A stretch of DNA of 64,000 nt from Micromonospora matsumotoense (GCF_900091525.1 NZ_FMCU01000010.1:124001-188000), one strand, 5' to 3'; shown: positions 8,762-17,737, counted from the stretch's first letter. The notes: generated by a model from the sequence alone, not told the origin. Program-made: numbers and translations.

Positions 8762-8889
8762 CCCACCCCACCCTGCCCCGCCTGGCCCCACCCTGCCCCT
8801 TGCCCCGCTTGCCCCCCTTGCCCCGCCCTGTCCCCGCCCGCCCGCCCGCCCGCCCGGCCCCGCTCCGCCCGGCCCCGCCCGCCCGGCCC

Positions 8890-9034
8890 CGGTGATCAAG
8901 AGCTTTACGTCATCCAAGTCCCCCATTGCTGCCCCAAACCTCTTGATCACCGAACGCCGTCGCGTCGGGGGCGGGTGATCAAGAGGTTTACGTCGTCTGT
9001 TGGCCGGATGTTGACGTAAACCTCTTGATCACCG
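8890..9034. repeat. Two intergenic inverted repeats, family 1 copies B and C
   Basis: Copy B spans 8890-8952, with arms CGGTGATCAAGAGCTTTACG and AAACCTCTTGATCACCG. Copy C spans 8973-9034, with 22-nt arms at 8973-8994 and 9012-9033 that share the core GTGATCAAGAGGTTTACGTC with one end mismatch. Both lie in the 296-bp convergent gap between acetoacetyl-CoA synthetase and the TIGR03089 gene. The rest of that gap is C-rich low-complexity sequence (runs of CCCGC/GCCCG at about 8826-8890). A bidirectional terminator role is plausible. Confidence 0.8.
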
Positions 9035-9057
9035 GGGCTGGGCGGGGAGGGGTGGGG

Positions 9058-9747
9058 TCAGGGGAGGGTGTGGGTGGTGCGTTCGGTGGTGGTGCGGGCG
9101 GGGAAGCGGGACCGGTCGGCGTTGCCGGTCAGCACGATCGTCGCCTGGCGGACCAGGGGGGCGAGCAGCCAGTCGCGCGGGTCGGGGTGGGTCGCCGCGT
9201 CGATGAGCAGGCGGTCGCCGGGGGAGATGCCGAGGGCCGTCGCGCGGGCGTCCGCCTGGGCCAGCAGGGCCGCGTCGGTGGGGCCACCCTGGGCGGACGG
9301 GGTGAAGTGGTCACCCTGGGTGCGTACCTCGACGACGTAGTCGGCGAATCCGGCGGGCACCTCGCGCAGCGGGGCGGCGAACGGGGCGAGCGCCAGCGCG
9401 TACCGGTCGCCGGCCGGCCAGGCGTCCACCTCGGTCACCCGGTCGGCGGCGGCGAAGAGCACGTCCACGTCACCCGGTTCGTCCCGCACCGTCAACCCGG
9501 CCGACCAGCAGCCGAGCAGCACCGCAGCGGTCTGCCAGTGCGGCGGCAGCAGCACCCCGGCCGGGTCGCCGGGGCTCAGGCCCAACTCGTCGACGAGCAG
9601 GTTGGCGGTCTTGGCCACCCAGTTCGCCAGGGTCGCGCCGGAGAGTTCGGTGCGTTCGCCGGTGGCGTCGTCATACCAGGTCAGCAGGGGGCGGGCGGGG
9701 TCGGCCGCGATCGCGGCGGCGAACACCCGGGCAATGTTGTCGGCCAT
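9058..9747 (-). CDS. TIGR03089 family protein (partial adenylation-domain fold)
   Basis: A 229-residue protein resembling the N-terminal part of an acyl-adenylating enzyme (RPLLTWYDDATGERTELSGATLANWVAKTANLL, then LGLSPGDPAGVLLPPHWQTAA) but ending before any catalytic lid, which matches the small actinobacterial TIGR03089 family. The function of the family is unknown. I place the start at ATG 9747 (MADNIARVFAAAIAADP). A TATCGT box lies 8 nt upstream on the minus strand, so the message may be nearly leaderless. It is divergent from the glycosyltransferase gene, as I recall for mycobacteria. Confidence 0.8.
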   Translation of the reverse strand: MADNIARVFAAAIAADPARPLLTWYDDATGERTELSGATLANWVAKTANLLVDELGLSPGDPAGVLLPPHWQTAAVLLGCWSAGLTVRDEPGDVDVLFAAADRVTEVDAWPAGDRYALALAPFAAPLREVPAGFADYVVEVRTQGDHFTPSAQGGPTDAALLAQADARATALGISPGDRLLIDAATHPDPRDWLLAPLVRQATIVLTGNADRSRFPARTTTERTTHTLP

Positions 9748-9898
9748 CGGCGCGAACGATACGCCCCTGCCGCCCGTATTCGATGACGATGACAAGTCGG
9801 CGTACGGTCGGGTCGGAGTCAGCGTCCGTACCGGGCTCCGGCGTAGGCTTGCCCGGAGTGTTGTTCCCCACAGGCCCGCCATTGCAAGGAGTCGCCCC

Positions 9899-11044
9899 GT
9901 GACCGCCGGTCGCCCGCCCCGCGTGCTCATCGACGCCACGAGTGTCCCCGCCGACCGTGGCGGCGTCGGTAGATACGTCGATGGCCTGCTCGGAGCCCTC
10001 GGTACAGTCTGCGGGGAGACGGTCGACCTGGTCGTGGTGAGCCTGCGCACCGATCTGGAGCGCTACGCCCGGAAGCTGCCCGGGGCCGAGGTGATCCCCG
10101 CTCCGGCCGCCGTCGCCCACCGCCCGGCCCGGCTCGCCTGGGAGCAGACCGGCCTGCCGCTGCTCGCCCAGCAGGTCGGTGCCGAGGTGCTGCACTCGCC
10201 GTTCTACACCTGCCCGCTGCGGGCCGGCTGCCCGGTCACGGTGACCGTGCACGACGCGACGTTCTTCACCGAGCCGGAGCACTACGACAAGTCCCGGCGG
10301 ACGTTCTTCCGCAGCGCGATCAAGACGTCGCTGCGCCGGGCCAGCCGGGTGATCGTGCCCAGCAAGGCCACCCGCGACGAGTTGATCCGGCTGCTCGACG
10401 CCGACCCGACCCGCATCGACGTGGCCTACCACGGGGTCGACCAGGACGCCTTCCACGCCCCGGGCGAGGAGGAGAAGGCCCGGGTACGGGCCCGGCTCGG
10501 GCTCGGCGGCAGCAGCTACATCGCCTTCCTCGGGGCCAAGGAGCCGCGCAAGAACGTACCCAATCTGATCCGGGGCTGGGCGCGGGCGGTGGGCGACCGG
10601 GAGAACCCGCCGGCCCTGGTGGTCGCCGGTGGTCAGGGGCACGACGACGACATCGACCGCGCGGTGGCCGAGGTTCCCTCGCACCTGCGGTTGCTGCGTC
10701 CCGGCTACCTGCGTTACGCCGACCTGCCCGGCTTCCTCGGCGGCGCGCTGGTCGCCGCCTACCCGTCGTACGGCGAGGGGTTCGGCCTGCCGATCCTGGA
10801 GGCGATGGCCTGCGCCGCCCCGGTGCTCACCACGCCCCGGCTCTCGCTGCCCGAGGTGGGCGGTGACGCGGTCGCCTACACCAGTGAGGACCCCGACCAG
10901 ATCGCCACCGACCTGGCTGCCCTGCTCGACGACGAGCAGCGGCGGTTGTCGCTGGCCAAGGCGGGTTTCGACCGGGCCAAGGAGTTCACCTGGGCGTCCA
11001 GCGCCGAGGTGCACATCGCCGCGTGGAGCCGGGCGCGTTCCTGA
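9899..11044 (+). CDS. Glycosyltransferase, GT4-like
   Basis: Probable retaining sugar-nucleotide transferase acting at the cytoplasmic face of the membrane in cell-wall or glycan assembly. The 381-residue protein has an N-terminal Rossmann half with ATSVPADRGGVGRYVDGLLGAL. The C-terminal half has FLGAKEPRKNVPNLIRGWA, YPSYGEGFGLPILEAMACAAPVL and the E-x7-E motif in EGFGLPILE, which binds the sugar nucleotide. GTG 9899 is chosen because AAGGA at 9886-9890 lies 8 nt upstream and the family motif begins at once. The neighbouring mannose-1-phosphate guanylyltransferase suggests GDP-mannose or a related donor, by inference. Confidence 0.9.
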   Translation: MTAGRPPRVLIDATSVPADRGGVGRYVDGLLGALGTVCGETVDLVVVSLRTDLERYARKLPGAEVIPAPAAVAHRPARLAWEQTGLPLLAQQVGAEVLHSPFYTCPLRAGCPVTVTVHDATFFTEPEHYDKSRRTFFRSAIKTSLRRASRVIVPSKATRDELIRLLDADPTRIDVAYHGVDQDAFHAPGEEEKARVRARLGLGGSSYIAFLGAKEPRKNVPNLIRGWARAVGDRENPPALVVAGGQGHDDDIDRAVAEVPSHLRLLRPGYLRYADLPGFLGGALVAAYPSYGEGFGLPILEAMACAAPVLTTPRLSLPEVGGDAVAYTSEDPDQIATDLAALLDDEQRRLSLAKAGFDRAKEFTWASSAEVHIAAWSRARS

Positions 11045-11107
11045 GTGGTCGCTGGCCGTACGGCCGACCCGGCATCCGACCTGTGGCGGTTCGGGCATGA
11101 TGTGCTG

Positions 11108-12199
11108 ATGCTCTACGCCGTCATCCCGGCGGGTGGCAGCGGCACGAGGTTGTGGCCGCTGTCCCGCGCGGGGCACCCCAAGTTCCTCCATCCGCTCACC
11201 GGCACCGACGCGTCGCTGCTCCAGGCGACCGTGGGCCGGCTCGCGCCGTTGACCACACCGGAGCGCATCCTGGTGGTCACCGGGGCCGCCCACGCGGCGG
11301 CGGTGGCCCGGCAACTGGGCGGGGTGCCGGAGGAGAACATCCTGGTCGAGCCCTCGCCCCGGGACTCCTGCGCGGCGATCGCGTTGGCGGCGGCGGTGAT
11401 CGCCCGGCGCGACGAGGCGGCGGTGATGGGCTCCTTCGCCGCCGACCACCTGATCCGCGACCCCGCCACCTGGGTGGAGACGGTCCGGGCGGCGATCGGT
11501 GGCGCCGAGCAGGGGCTGCTGATGACGGTGGGGATCACCCCGACCCGGGCCGAGACCGGCTACGGCTACCTGGAGACCGGTGAGCCGACCGGCGACGGAC
11601 CGCTGCGTCCGGTGACCGAGTTCAAGGAGAAGCCGGCCGCGCCGGTCGCCGAGGCGTACCTGCGCTCGGGTCGGCATCTCTGGAACGCCAGCATGTTCGT
11701 CTGGCGGGTGGACGTCTTCCTCGCTGAGCTGGCCCGTCAGCAGCCGACCCTGCACGCCGGGGTGATCTCGATCGCGGCGGCCTGGGGCACCCCCGAGCAG
11801 GACGAGGTCCTCGGCGCGGTCTGGCCGACGCTGCCGAAGATCTCCGTCGACTACGCGGTGATGGAGGGCGCGGCCACCGCCGGCCGGGTCGCCACCGTGC
11901 CGGGCGACTTCGGCTGGAACGACGTGGGCGACTTCCACACCCTCGGTGAGGTGTTGCCCGCCGACCCGGCCGGCAACGTGGTGCTGGGCACCGACGCCAA
12001 GCCGGGGGTCCTGCTGCACGACGCCCACGACCTGGTGGTGGTGCCGCAGTCGGGTCGGCTGGTGGCCGCCCTCGGGGTCCGTGACCTGATCGTGGTGGAC
12101 ACCCCCGACGCGGTGCTGGTCTGCCCACGTGACCGGGCGCAGGACGTCAAGGCGCTGGTCGACGAGCTGAAGGCCAGGGGCGAGGACGGACTGGTCTGA
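11108..12199 (+). CDS. manC: Mannose-1-phosphate guanylyltransferase
   Basis: Makes GDP-mannose from mannose 1-phosphate and GTP. The 363-residue protein begins with the nucleotidyltransferase signature AVIPAGGSGTRLWPLSRAGHPKF, followed by EPSPRDSCAAIALAAAV, MGSFAADHLI (the metal-binding Asp region), ETGYGYLETGE, FKEKP, LWNASMFVWR and DFGWNDVGD. These are the ordered motifs of the single-domain enzyme without a fused isomerase. ATG 11108 matches the family start exactly. It follows the glycosyltransferase by 63 bp on the same strand. With manB and manA (51.7-57 kb) it supplies the GDP-mannose pathway. Confidence 0.92.
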   Translation: MLYAVIPAGGSGTRLWPLSRAGHPKFLHPLTGTDASLLQATVGRLAPLTTPERILVVTGAAHAAAVARQLGGVPEENILVEPSPRDSCAAIALAAAVIARRDEAAVMGSFAADHLIRDPATWVETVRAAIGGAEQGLLMTVGITPTRAETGYGYLETGEPTGDGPLRPVTEFKEKPAAPVAEAYLRSGRHLWNASMFVWRVDVFLAELARQQPTLHAGVISIAAAWGTPEQDEVLGAVWPTLPKISVDYAVMEGAATAGRVATVPGDFGWNDVGDFHTLGEVLPADPAGNVVLGTDAKPGVLLHDAHDLVVVPQSGRLVAALGVRDLIVVDTPDAVLVCPRDRAQDVKALVDELKARGEDGLV

Positions 12200-12333
12200 C
12201 CGCCGGGCGGCGTGACCCGCCCGGTGGCGTGGCGCTCCCACAGCCGGGCGGGCGTGGGTCGGAGCCTGCATGATCCTGAAGCGACGGGGCGTGCGGCCGG
12301 CGGGCCCGGTTCAGGGTGTCGGCGGCCGCGAGG

Positions 12334-13086
12334 TCAGCGGGGACGGCGGGCGTGGGCGGCCAGAGCCGGGGCGACGAGTTGGGCGGTGCCGCCGGCCAGC
12401 GGCTCCGGCAGCCGGTCGGTCGGGAACCAGCCGAGCGCCTCGGACTCGTCGCTGACCTGCTCGACCGCGTCCTGCGGGGCGAAGACCGCGAACCGCACGT
12501 CGTGGTGCAGCGAACCACCCTGGCAGGCCACCGGATGGATGTCCACGTCGATCGGGACGGGGTCGATGACCAGGCCGGCGATGCCGGACTCCTCGGTGGC
12601 CTCGCGCAGCGCCGCCCCGGCCAGCGTCTCGTCGCCCGGTTCGCAGTGCCCGCCGAGCTGCACCCAGCGGTGCAGCTTGCCGTGCAGGCAGAGCAGCACC
12701 CGGGCACCGGTGGCGTCGAGGATCAGCGCGCTCGCGGTGAGGTGGCCCGGCAGGTGGTGGCGGGTCAGGGCGACCGGGCCGTCGGCGAGCAGGGCGAGGG
12801 TACGGTCCCGCGCCTCGGCGGCGGCCGGCCCGGTCGGCGTCCAACCGGCCAGCACCGCCACCGCGTCCGCGTGCAGCGCCACGTTTCCGTCGCCGGGCAC
12901 TCCGGGCGTGGTCCCGATGGTGCCGCCCGGCAAGGTGGCGGTGCCCGCCCCGGTGGTGCCGGTGGACTCGGCAGTCCCGCCCGGTTCGGTGGTACCGCTG
13001 GCCGGCTGGGTGGTGCCGCCCGGCGCGGTGGTGCCGGTCGGGTCGGCCGGGGAGGGGGCCGGGGCGGCGGGGGAGGCGTCGGGCAT
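12334..13086 (-). CDS. Nudix hydrolase with a Thr/Gly/Pro-rich N-terminal extension
   Basis: Hydrolyses a nucleoside diphosphate linked to some other moiety; the substrate cannot be read from sequence. The Nudix box is GGHCEPGDETLAGAALREAT followed by EESGI at about residues 150-175, with the Mg-binding REATEE core intact. Residues 1-65 are low-complexity (repeated GTT and PGG units). Internal GTGs at 12900 and 12882 would give a compact protein, but ATG 13086 has a TAGAGT box exactly 6 nt upstream on the minus strand (13098-13093), as expected for a leaderless message. It is divergent from the gene starting at 13126. Confidence 0.85.
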   Translation of the reverse strand: MPDASPAAPAPSPADPTGTTAPGGTTQPASGTTEPGGTAESTGTTGAGTATLPGGTIGTTPGVPGDGNVALHADAVAVLAGWTPTGPAAAEARDRTLALLADGPVALTRHHLPGHLTASALILDATGARVLLCLHGKLHRWVQLGGHCEPGDETLAGAALREATEESGIAGLVIDPVPIDVDIHPVACQGGSLHHDVRFAVFAPQDAVEQVSDESEALGWFPTDRLPEPLAGGTAQLVAPALAAHARRPR

Positions 13087-13125
13087 CCCGACACTCTACG
13101 AGCGTGCGCTCCCTACCCTGGTGCG

Positions 13126-14163
13126 GTGAGCCTGAGACTTCTGGAGTTCGTGGTGGCCGGCAACGAGGCCAGCGACCTGTTGCCGGTCCGGTCCCGGTCG
13201 CTGCTGCGGGCGCACGACGCCGTCCGTGGTTTCTGGACCGTGCTCGACGAGGGGCCGGTGGAGCAATGCCTGGCCCTGCTGCTGGAGCGCACCGACGGCG
13301 AGTGGGTCGCCCATCACGTGTCGGCCGACGCGGGGGTCGAGAACGGCCGTACCGAGGACGGTGAGGCGCTGGCCGCGCACGACGGCTGGGTGTACGTCTT
13401 CGGCTCGCACTTCGGTTCCAAGGCGGGCCCGCTGCGGCCCCGCCGGGCGTTCGTGGCCCGGTTCCGGGAGGACGACGCGGCCACCGGGACGCTGCCGGTG
13501 CAGGTGGTCCGCAACCGGTTCCGGGTGCACCGGGCGATCAACGACGCCCTGGTCAAGGCCGCGTTCGTCCCGTTGCCGCCGGGCGAGCGGGTCCGGCAGC
13601 GGTTCATCGGCGAGACGGTGTCGCGGGGCACGGCCCGGGCCAAGTCCTGGGTACGCCGGCTGGCCGACGGCGACCTGCCGCTGAACGTGGAGGCGGCGGC
13701 GTTCACCCCGCACGGGACGGTGCTGCTCGGGCTCCGCTTCCCGGTGACCGTGGACGGGGAACCGGTCCTGGTCGAGCTGGCCGGGGTCCCGGAGATGTTC
13801 ACCCCGGGCGGCGGCTGGCCACGCGCCGGGCGGGCGTACGCGCTGACCGGGGTGACGCCGCCGGGCGCGCTGGTGGGCTTCCGGGCCGTCACCCCGACGG
13901 ACGACGGCGGGTACGCGGCGGTGGTCGGGTCGATCGACGCGCTCGGCAAGGGCTCGGTGCTGCTGGACGACCATCCGACCGGCGGTGAGGTGACCTCGCG
14001 GCACGTCCGGTTCCGGGTTGAGCCGACCGACGACGATCGGATCGCGGGTGAGGTGGTGGCCGAGTTGACGCCGTTCCGGAACGTCGAGGGGGTGGCCGAG
14101 GTGGACGGACGCAGCTTCTACGTCACCGACGAGGACCACCGGGTGGCGCTCTGGATCGGCTGA
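13126..14163 (+). CDS. Conserved hypothetical protein, possible beta-rich enzyme or propeller
   Basis: A 345-residue soluble protein that I do not recognise. It has no signal peptide or membrane segment. It starts VSLRLLEFVVAGNEASDLLPV and contains several blocks that look like beta-blades (WTVLDEGPVEQCLALLLERT, GWVYVFGSHFGSKAGPLRP, FTPHGTVLLGLRFPV). The GSHFGSKAGPL segment near residue 90 resembles the start of a substrate or metal pocket. GTG 13126 is supported by TACCCT at 13114-13119 with a 6-nt gap, a leaderless arrangement. It is divergently transcribed from the Nudix gene. Confidence 0.7.
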   Translation: MSLRLLEFVVAGNEASDLLPVRSRSLLRAHDAVRGFWTVLDEGPVEQCLALLLERTDGEWVAHHVSADAGVENGRTEDGEALAAHDGWVYVFGSHFGSKAGPLRPRRAFVARFREDDAATGTLPVQVVRNRFRVHRAINDALVKAAFVPLPPGERVRQRFIGETVSRGTARAKSWVRRLADGDLPLNVEAAAFTPHGTVLLGLRFPVTVDGEPVLVELAGVPEMFTPGGGWPRAGRAYALTGVTPPGALVGFRAVTPTDDGGYAAVVGSIDALGKGSVLLDDHPTGGEVTSRHVRFRVEPTDDDRIAGEVVAELTPFRNVEGVAEVDGRSFYVTDEDHRVALWIG

Positions 14164-14355
14164 ACCGCCCCACCGCACGGGTGGCGGGGCCCGGGTGACA
14201 CCTCTGCGGAACCAGGGCCGCAGACCCTCGTGGTGCCTCCCGGGCGCCACGTTTCCCTGGCCCCAGGCCACCCGGGGACGGTGGGGTGACCCCCACGCGT
14301 CGTGCCGGGCAGTAGGAGCATGCCAACCGACAGTACGGGCGTCGAGGTCTTTCAG

Positions 14356-14395
14356 TCCACGCTTAAAAGTGGAGATAAGTGCCGCCCGGTACAGT
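14356..14395 (+). promoter_or_regulatory. Candidate operator and promoter of the ArsR-like gene
   Basis: TCCAC (14356-14360) and GTGGA (14369-14373) form an inverted repeat around an AT-rich centre. TACAGT at 14390-14395 could be the -10 box of the regulator starting at 14442. The AT-rich inverted repeat in an otherwise GC-saturated leader, just before an ArsR-type gene, suggests autoregulation. This is an inference from position. Confidence 0.4.
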
Positions 14396-14441
14396 TCAGT
14401 GGGTCGGCGGGCCTCCCCCTGCCCCGCCCCAGGAGCGCTCG

Positions 14442-15443
14442 ATGCTGACCATCCACTTCTCCCAGGAGGACATCCTCCGGACCCGGGTCGCCCCTGCCGC
14501 CGACCCGGTCTGGGAGCTGGTCCTCAGCCTGCACCTGCTCCAGGGGCGCACCCGCGACCCGCTGATGGCGGGCTGGCGACGTGGGGTCGCCGCCGGGCTG
14601 CGCCGGGAGACCGCCGCCGATCAGTTCCGGCTGCTGTTCGCGCTGAACCCGCCCCGCGGCTACTTTCCCGACTTCCTCACCCCGTACCAGAGCCTGGACG
14701 GGTTCGAGGCGGGGCTGGACGCCGTCCGGTCCACCCCGACCGGGCTGCTGCGCCGGGACCTGAACGTGCTGGCCGGGACGAACCTGCTGCCGTCGTCGGC
14801 CGCCGCGCTGGCCCGGGGCGAGCCGGAGGTGCTCCGCCACCTGACGGAGTCGATGACGCAGTACCGGTCGGTGGCGATCGACCCGTACTGGGGGCGGATC
14901 AGGGCCGCCGTGGAGGCCGATCGCGCGGTACGCGCCCGGGCCCTGCTCGACGGTGGCGCGGAGGGGCTGCTGGCGAGCCTGCGACCGGGGATGCGCTGGG
15001 AATCCGGCGTCCTCCAGGTCCTCGACTATCCGAACCGTCGGGAGTTGCACCTGGACGGTCGGGGGCTGCTGCTGGTGCCGTCGTTCTTCTGCGCGCGTAC
15101 CCCGGTCGCCCTGCTCGACCCGGCGCTGCCGCCGGTGCTGGTCTACCCGGCCGACCGGCTCGGCGGGTTGGACCCGCCCCCGGGTGAGGGTGGGCGACCC
15201 GCCGGCGACGGCGGCCGGGAGGCGCTGGCGGCGTTGCTGGGCCGTACCCGGGCTGCGGTCCTTCAGGTCAGCGACGACGGCGCGACCACCGGCGAGGTGG
15301 CCCGCCGGCTGCACATCTCGGCCGCTGCGGCCAGCCAGCACACCACCGTGCTGCGCAACGCGGGGCTGCTGGTCAGCCGCCGGGACCGCAACACGGTGCT
15401 GCACACCCTGACCCCGCTCGGCCGGGCCATGCTCGACGCCTGA
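14442..15443 (+). CDS. ArsR-type winged-helix transcriptional regulator
   Basis: A 333-residue regulator with an N-terminal domain of about 240 residues of the kind found fused to ArsR heads in actinomycetes (DUF5937-like, FSQEDILRTRVAPAADPVWE), and a C-terminal winged helix (TTGEVARRLHISAAAASQHT, then VLRNAGLLVSRRDRNTVLHT). No metal-binding Cys cluster is visible in the helix, so metal sensing is not indicated. ATG 14442 follows AGGAG at 14431-14435 with good spacing. The stop codon falls in the first copy of a GACGCCT heptamer array. Confidence 0.85.
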   Translation: MLTIHFSQEDILRTRVAPAADPVWELVLSLHLLQGRTRDPLMAGWRRGVAAGLRRETAADQFRLLFALNPPRGYFPDFLTPYQSLDGFEAGLDAVRSTPTGLLRRDLNVLAGTNLLPSSAAALARGEPEVLRHLTESMTQYRSVAIDPYWGRIRAAVEADRAVRARALLDGGAEGLLASLRPGMRWESGVLQVLDYPNRRELHLDGRGLLLVPSFFCARTPVALLDPALPPVLVYPADRLGGLDPPPGEGGRPAGDGGREALAALLGRTRAAVLQVSDDGATTGEVARRLHISAAAASQHTTVLRNAGLLVSRRDRNTVLHTLTPLGRAMLDA

Positions 15444-15480
15444 CGCCTGACGCCTGACGCCTGACGCCTGACGCCTGACG
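15435..15480 (+). repeat. GACGCCT heptanucleotide tandem array
   Basis: Six complete head-to-tail copies of GACGCCT plus a partial one. The TGA stop of the ArsR-like gene is formed inside the first copy (GAC GCC TGA), so copy-number changes downstream would not alter the protein. It looks like replication slippage in neutral sequence. Confidence 0.85.
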
Positions 15481-15523
15481 CGCGGGGCGCTCATGGCGCC
15501 CGGCGCGCGGCGCAACTGCGCTG

Positions 15524-15570
15524 ACATAGCGGTGTCCAACCTCGCGGAAACCGCCACTTCGGCGACATTG
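15524..15570. repeat. Intergenic inverted repeat, family 2 copy a
   Basis: ACATAGCGGTGTCC (15524-15537) faces GGAAACCGCCACTT (15546-15559) in imperfect inverted orientation with an 8-nt spacer, followed by CGGCGACATTG. Related copies lie at 27708-27788 and 29182-29259. This one sits in the convergent gap between the ArsR-like gene and cofE, where it could contribute to termination. Confidence 0.65.
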
Positions 15571-15629
15571 TGGTGATCACGACCGGCTCGGTCAGGGGCG
15601 GGTCGGTCGGCCCGCCGGGGGCGGGTCGG

Positions 15630-16793
15630 TCAGAGGGCCAGGCAGGCGCTGGCGATGCTGCCCGTCGGCGGCGGTAGCAGGGTGGACGGGACCCCCTCGG
15701 CGGCCAGTGCGATCCGCAGCCGGTGCAGGTCGGCGCCGAAACGCACCAGATCGGGCTGGTCGACGGGGGTGGGCGCCGTGCCGAGCAGCAGAGCGGTCGC
15801 CCCGGTCGGCCAGCCGTCGACGGTCGCGGCGAGACCGGCGCGTACCTCGTCGTCGGTGATCCGGGTGAAGGTGGTGCCGGGGGCGACCACCTCGGCCACC
15901 GCGGCGATCGCCCGGTCGACCGCCGCCGGGTCGGCCGGTGCCTCGCCGGGTCCGTCGGCCAGCGTCGCGGCGGCGCGTAGCCCGGCCGCCATCGCCTCGG
16001 CGGTGCCGAGCGAGAACAGGTCCAACGCGCTCTCCCGGACCAGGGCGGCAGCCCCGACCCCGTCGTCGACCGGCCGGATCGCCGGCGAACCGTCCCGGCG
16101 GTTGCCGTCGGACGGCCGGGGGTCAAGGTCGCCGTCGGCCGGTGGGGAGGTCGCCGGCAGGTAGCCCCGGACCACCGCCACCGGGACCTGGTCGCACTTG
16201 CCCTTGATCAGCTCGCCCGCGCCGGCCAGCTCGTCGACCACCGCCATCTGGGTCAGTTGCAGCTCGTTGCCGTAGGGGTCGACCTCGCCCCGGTGGTCCC
16301 GGATGGCGGCCATCCCGGCGACGCCGAGCGCCACGTCGGTCAGCCCGTTGCGCCAGGGCCGGCCCATCGTGTCGCTGATGATCACCGCGACGTCGATCCG
16401 GTAGCGGTCCCGCAGCGCGGCGCGCAGCGACCGGGCCGACGCGTCCGGGTCCACCGGGAGCAGCACCAGCCGGGTCTTGTCGACGTTCGAGGCGTCGATC
16501 CCGGCGGTGGCCATCACGAAACCGTGGTGGGTCTGCACGATCCGGGTCTGTCCCCGGACGGCCACCACCCGGGCGGTCTCGGCGGCCAACACCTCGTCCC
16601 GGGCGGCCAGCCGTTCCGGCCCGTCGGCCGGCACGTCCACCAGCCGGCCCTCCGCCTTCGACACGATCTTGCTGGTGACCACCAGCACGTCGCCGTCGCG
16701 CAGCCACGGTGCGGCCGTGCCGATCAGCACGGCCAGGTCGTCGCCCTCGGTCACGTCACCGATGCCCGGCACCGGCAGGATCTCCAGTCTCAC
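15630..16793 (-). CDS. cofE: Coenzyme F420-0:L-glutamate ligase (CofE/FbiB) with a divergent C-terminal domain
   Basis: Adds L-glutamate residues to F420-0 or its dehydro form. Residues 1-240 are the CofE ligase (VPGIGDVTEGDDLAVLI, VVTSKIVSKAEGR, VVISDTMGRPWR-like VAVIISDTMGRPWRNGLTD, GELIKGKCDQVPVAVVRGY). In mycobacterial FbiB a nitroreductase-like FMN domain of about 200 residues follows. Here only about 140 residues follow (LDLFSLGTAEAMAAGLRAAA to the end), with weak resemblance to that fold and no clear FMN motif. GTG 16793 overlaps the cofD stop as GTGA, so the two are translationally coupled. Confidence 0.88.
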   Translation of the reverse strand: MRLEILPVPGIGDVTEGDDLAVLIGTAAPWLRDGDVLVVTSKIVSKAEGRLVDVPADGPERLAARDEVLAAETARVVAVRGQTRIVQTHHGFVMATAGIDASNVDKTRLVLLPVDPDASARSLRAALRDRYRIDVAVIISDTMGRPWRNGLTDVALGVAGMAAIRDHRGEVDPYGNELQLTQMAVVDELAGAGELIKGKCDQVPVAVVRGYLPATSPPADGDLDPRPSDGNRRDGSPAIRPVDDGVGAAALVRESALDLFSLGTAEAMAAGLRAAATLADGPGEAPADPAAVDRAIAAVAEVVAPGTTFTRITDDEVRAGLAATVDGWPTGATALLLGTAPTPVDQPDLVRFGADLHRLRIALAAEGVPSTLLPPPTGSIASACLAL

Positions 16794-17737
16794 ACCAGCT
16801 CCATCGCGGCCCGGACCATCGCCGTGGTCGCCGCCTCGTCGGTCATCCGCAGCGGGACCGCGCGCACCGTCACCCCCGGCACCGTCACCCCGTCGTCCTC
16901 GGGCGCGACCAGCCAACCGTCGAGCAGGCCACCCTCGCTGCGACCGCCGTAGAGCCGGCCCACCCCGGCGGCGCTGCACTCGACGTCGAGCACCTCCAGG
17001 CACCGGTCGGCCATCCCGCGTACCGGTGCGCCGCCGATGATCGGCGACACCCCGACGACCCGGGCGGGGCCGGTGGCGACCGCGTCACGCAGGCCGGGCA
17101 CCGCCAGCACCGGGGCGATGCTCACCACCGGGTTGCTGGGCGCGACCAGCACCACGTCGGCGGCGGCCAGCGCCTCGGTCACCCCGGGGGCCGGCTTGGC
17201 GGTGTCCGCGCCGACGAAGACGAACCGGTCGGTGGGCACGCCCGCCCGGTACCGGACCCACCACTCCTGGAAGTGGATGGCCCGCCGCTCGCCGTCCAGG
17301 TCGACCACCGCGTGTGTCTCCAGCCGGTCGTCCGTGGCCGGCAGCAGCCGTACGCCGGGCTGCCAGCGTGCGGCCAGCGCGTCGGTCACGTGCGACAGCG
17401 GATAACCGGCGGTGATCATGGTGGTGCGCACCAGGTGGGTGGCGACGTCCTTGTCACCGAGGGAGAACCAGCCCGGCTCGGCGCCGTACGCCGCCAACTC
17501 CTGCTTGATGGTCCAGCTCTCGTCGACCCGCCCCCACCCGCGTTCCGGGTCGGCGCCCCCGCCCAGGGTGTACAGGACGCTGTCCAGGTCGGGGCAGACC
17601 TTGAGTCCGTGCAGGTAGAGGTCGTCGCCGACGTTGACCACGGCGGTCACCTCGGCACCCACCTCACGGGCGTACGCCCGGACGCCGAGCAGGAATCGGG
17701 CACCCCCGATCCCGCCGGTCAGAACCACGATGCGCAT
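16790..17737 (-). CDS. cofD: 2-phospho-L-lactate (phosphoenolpyruvyl) transferase, F420 biosynthesis
   Basis: Joins FO to the 2-phospholactate or phosphoenolpyruvate moiety of a guanylated donor, giving (dehydro-)F420-0. The protein starts MRIVVLTGGIGGARFLLGVR and contains NVGDDLYLHGLKVCPDLDSVLYTL, WFSLGDKDVATHLVRT and LVAPSNPVVSIAPVL, all standard CofD motifs. ATG 17737 is chosen over ATG 17746 because GGGAGG abuts the latter but lies 9 nt before the former. It is first in a two-gene operon with cofE. The FO-producing partner fbiC lies 1.2 kb away on the other strand. Confidence 0.93.
   Translation of the reverse strand: MRIVVLTGGIGGARFLLGVRAYAREVGAEVTAVVNVGDDLYLHGLKVCPDLDSVLYTLGGGADPERGWGRVDESWTIKQELAAYGAEPGWFSLGDKDVATHLVRTTMITAGYPLSHVTDALAARWQPGVRLLPATDDRLETHAVVDLDGERRAIHFQEWWVRYRAGVPTDRFVFVGADTAKPAPGVTEALAAADVVLVAPSNPVVSIAPVLAVPGLRDAVATGPARVVGVSPIIGGAPVRGMADRCLEVLDVECSAAGVGRLYGGRSEGGLLDGWLVAPEDDGVTVPGVTVRAVPLRMTDEAATTAMVRAAMELV

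Noticed and set aside
9602..9898. N-terminal extension of the glycosyltransferase from an upstream ATG
   Set aside because: The extension overlaps the divergent TIGR03089 gene and lacks protein-like sequence; GTG 9899 has a proper ribosome-binding site and the family start.
12316..13125. A long fused frame upstream of the 13126 gene, opposite the Nudix gene
   Set aside because: It is the antisense shadow of the Nudix gene; the leaderless promoter fixes the start at 13126.
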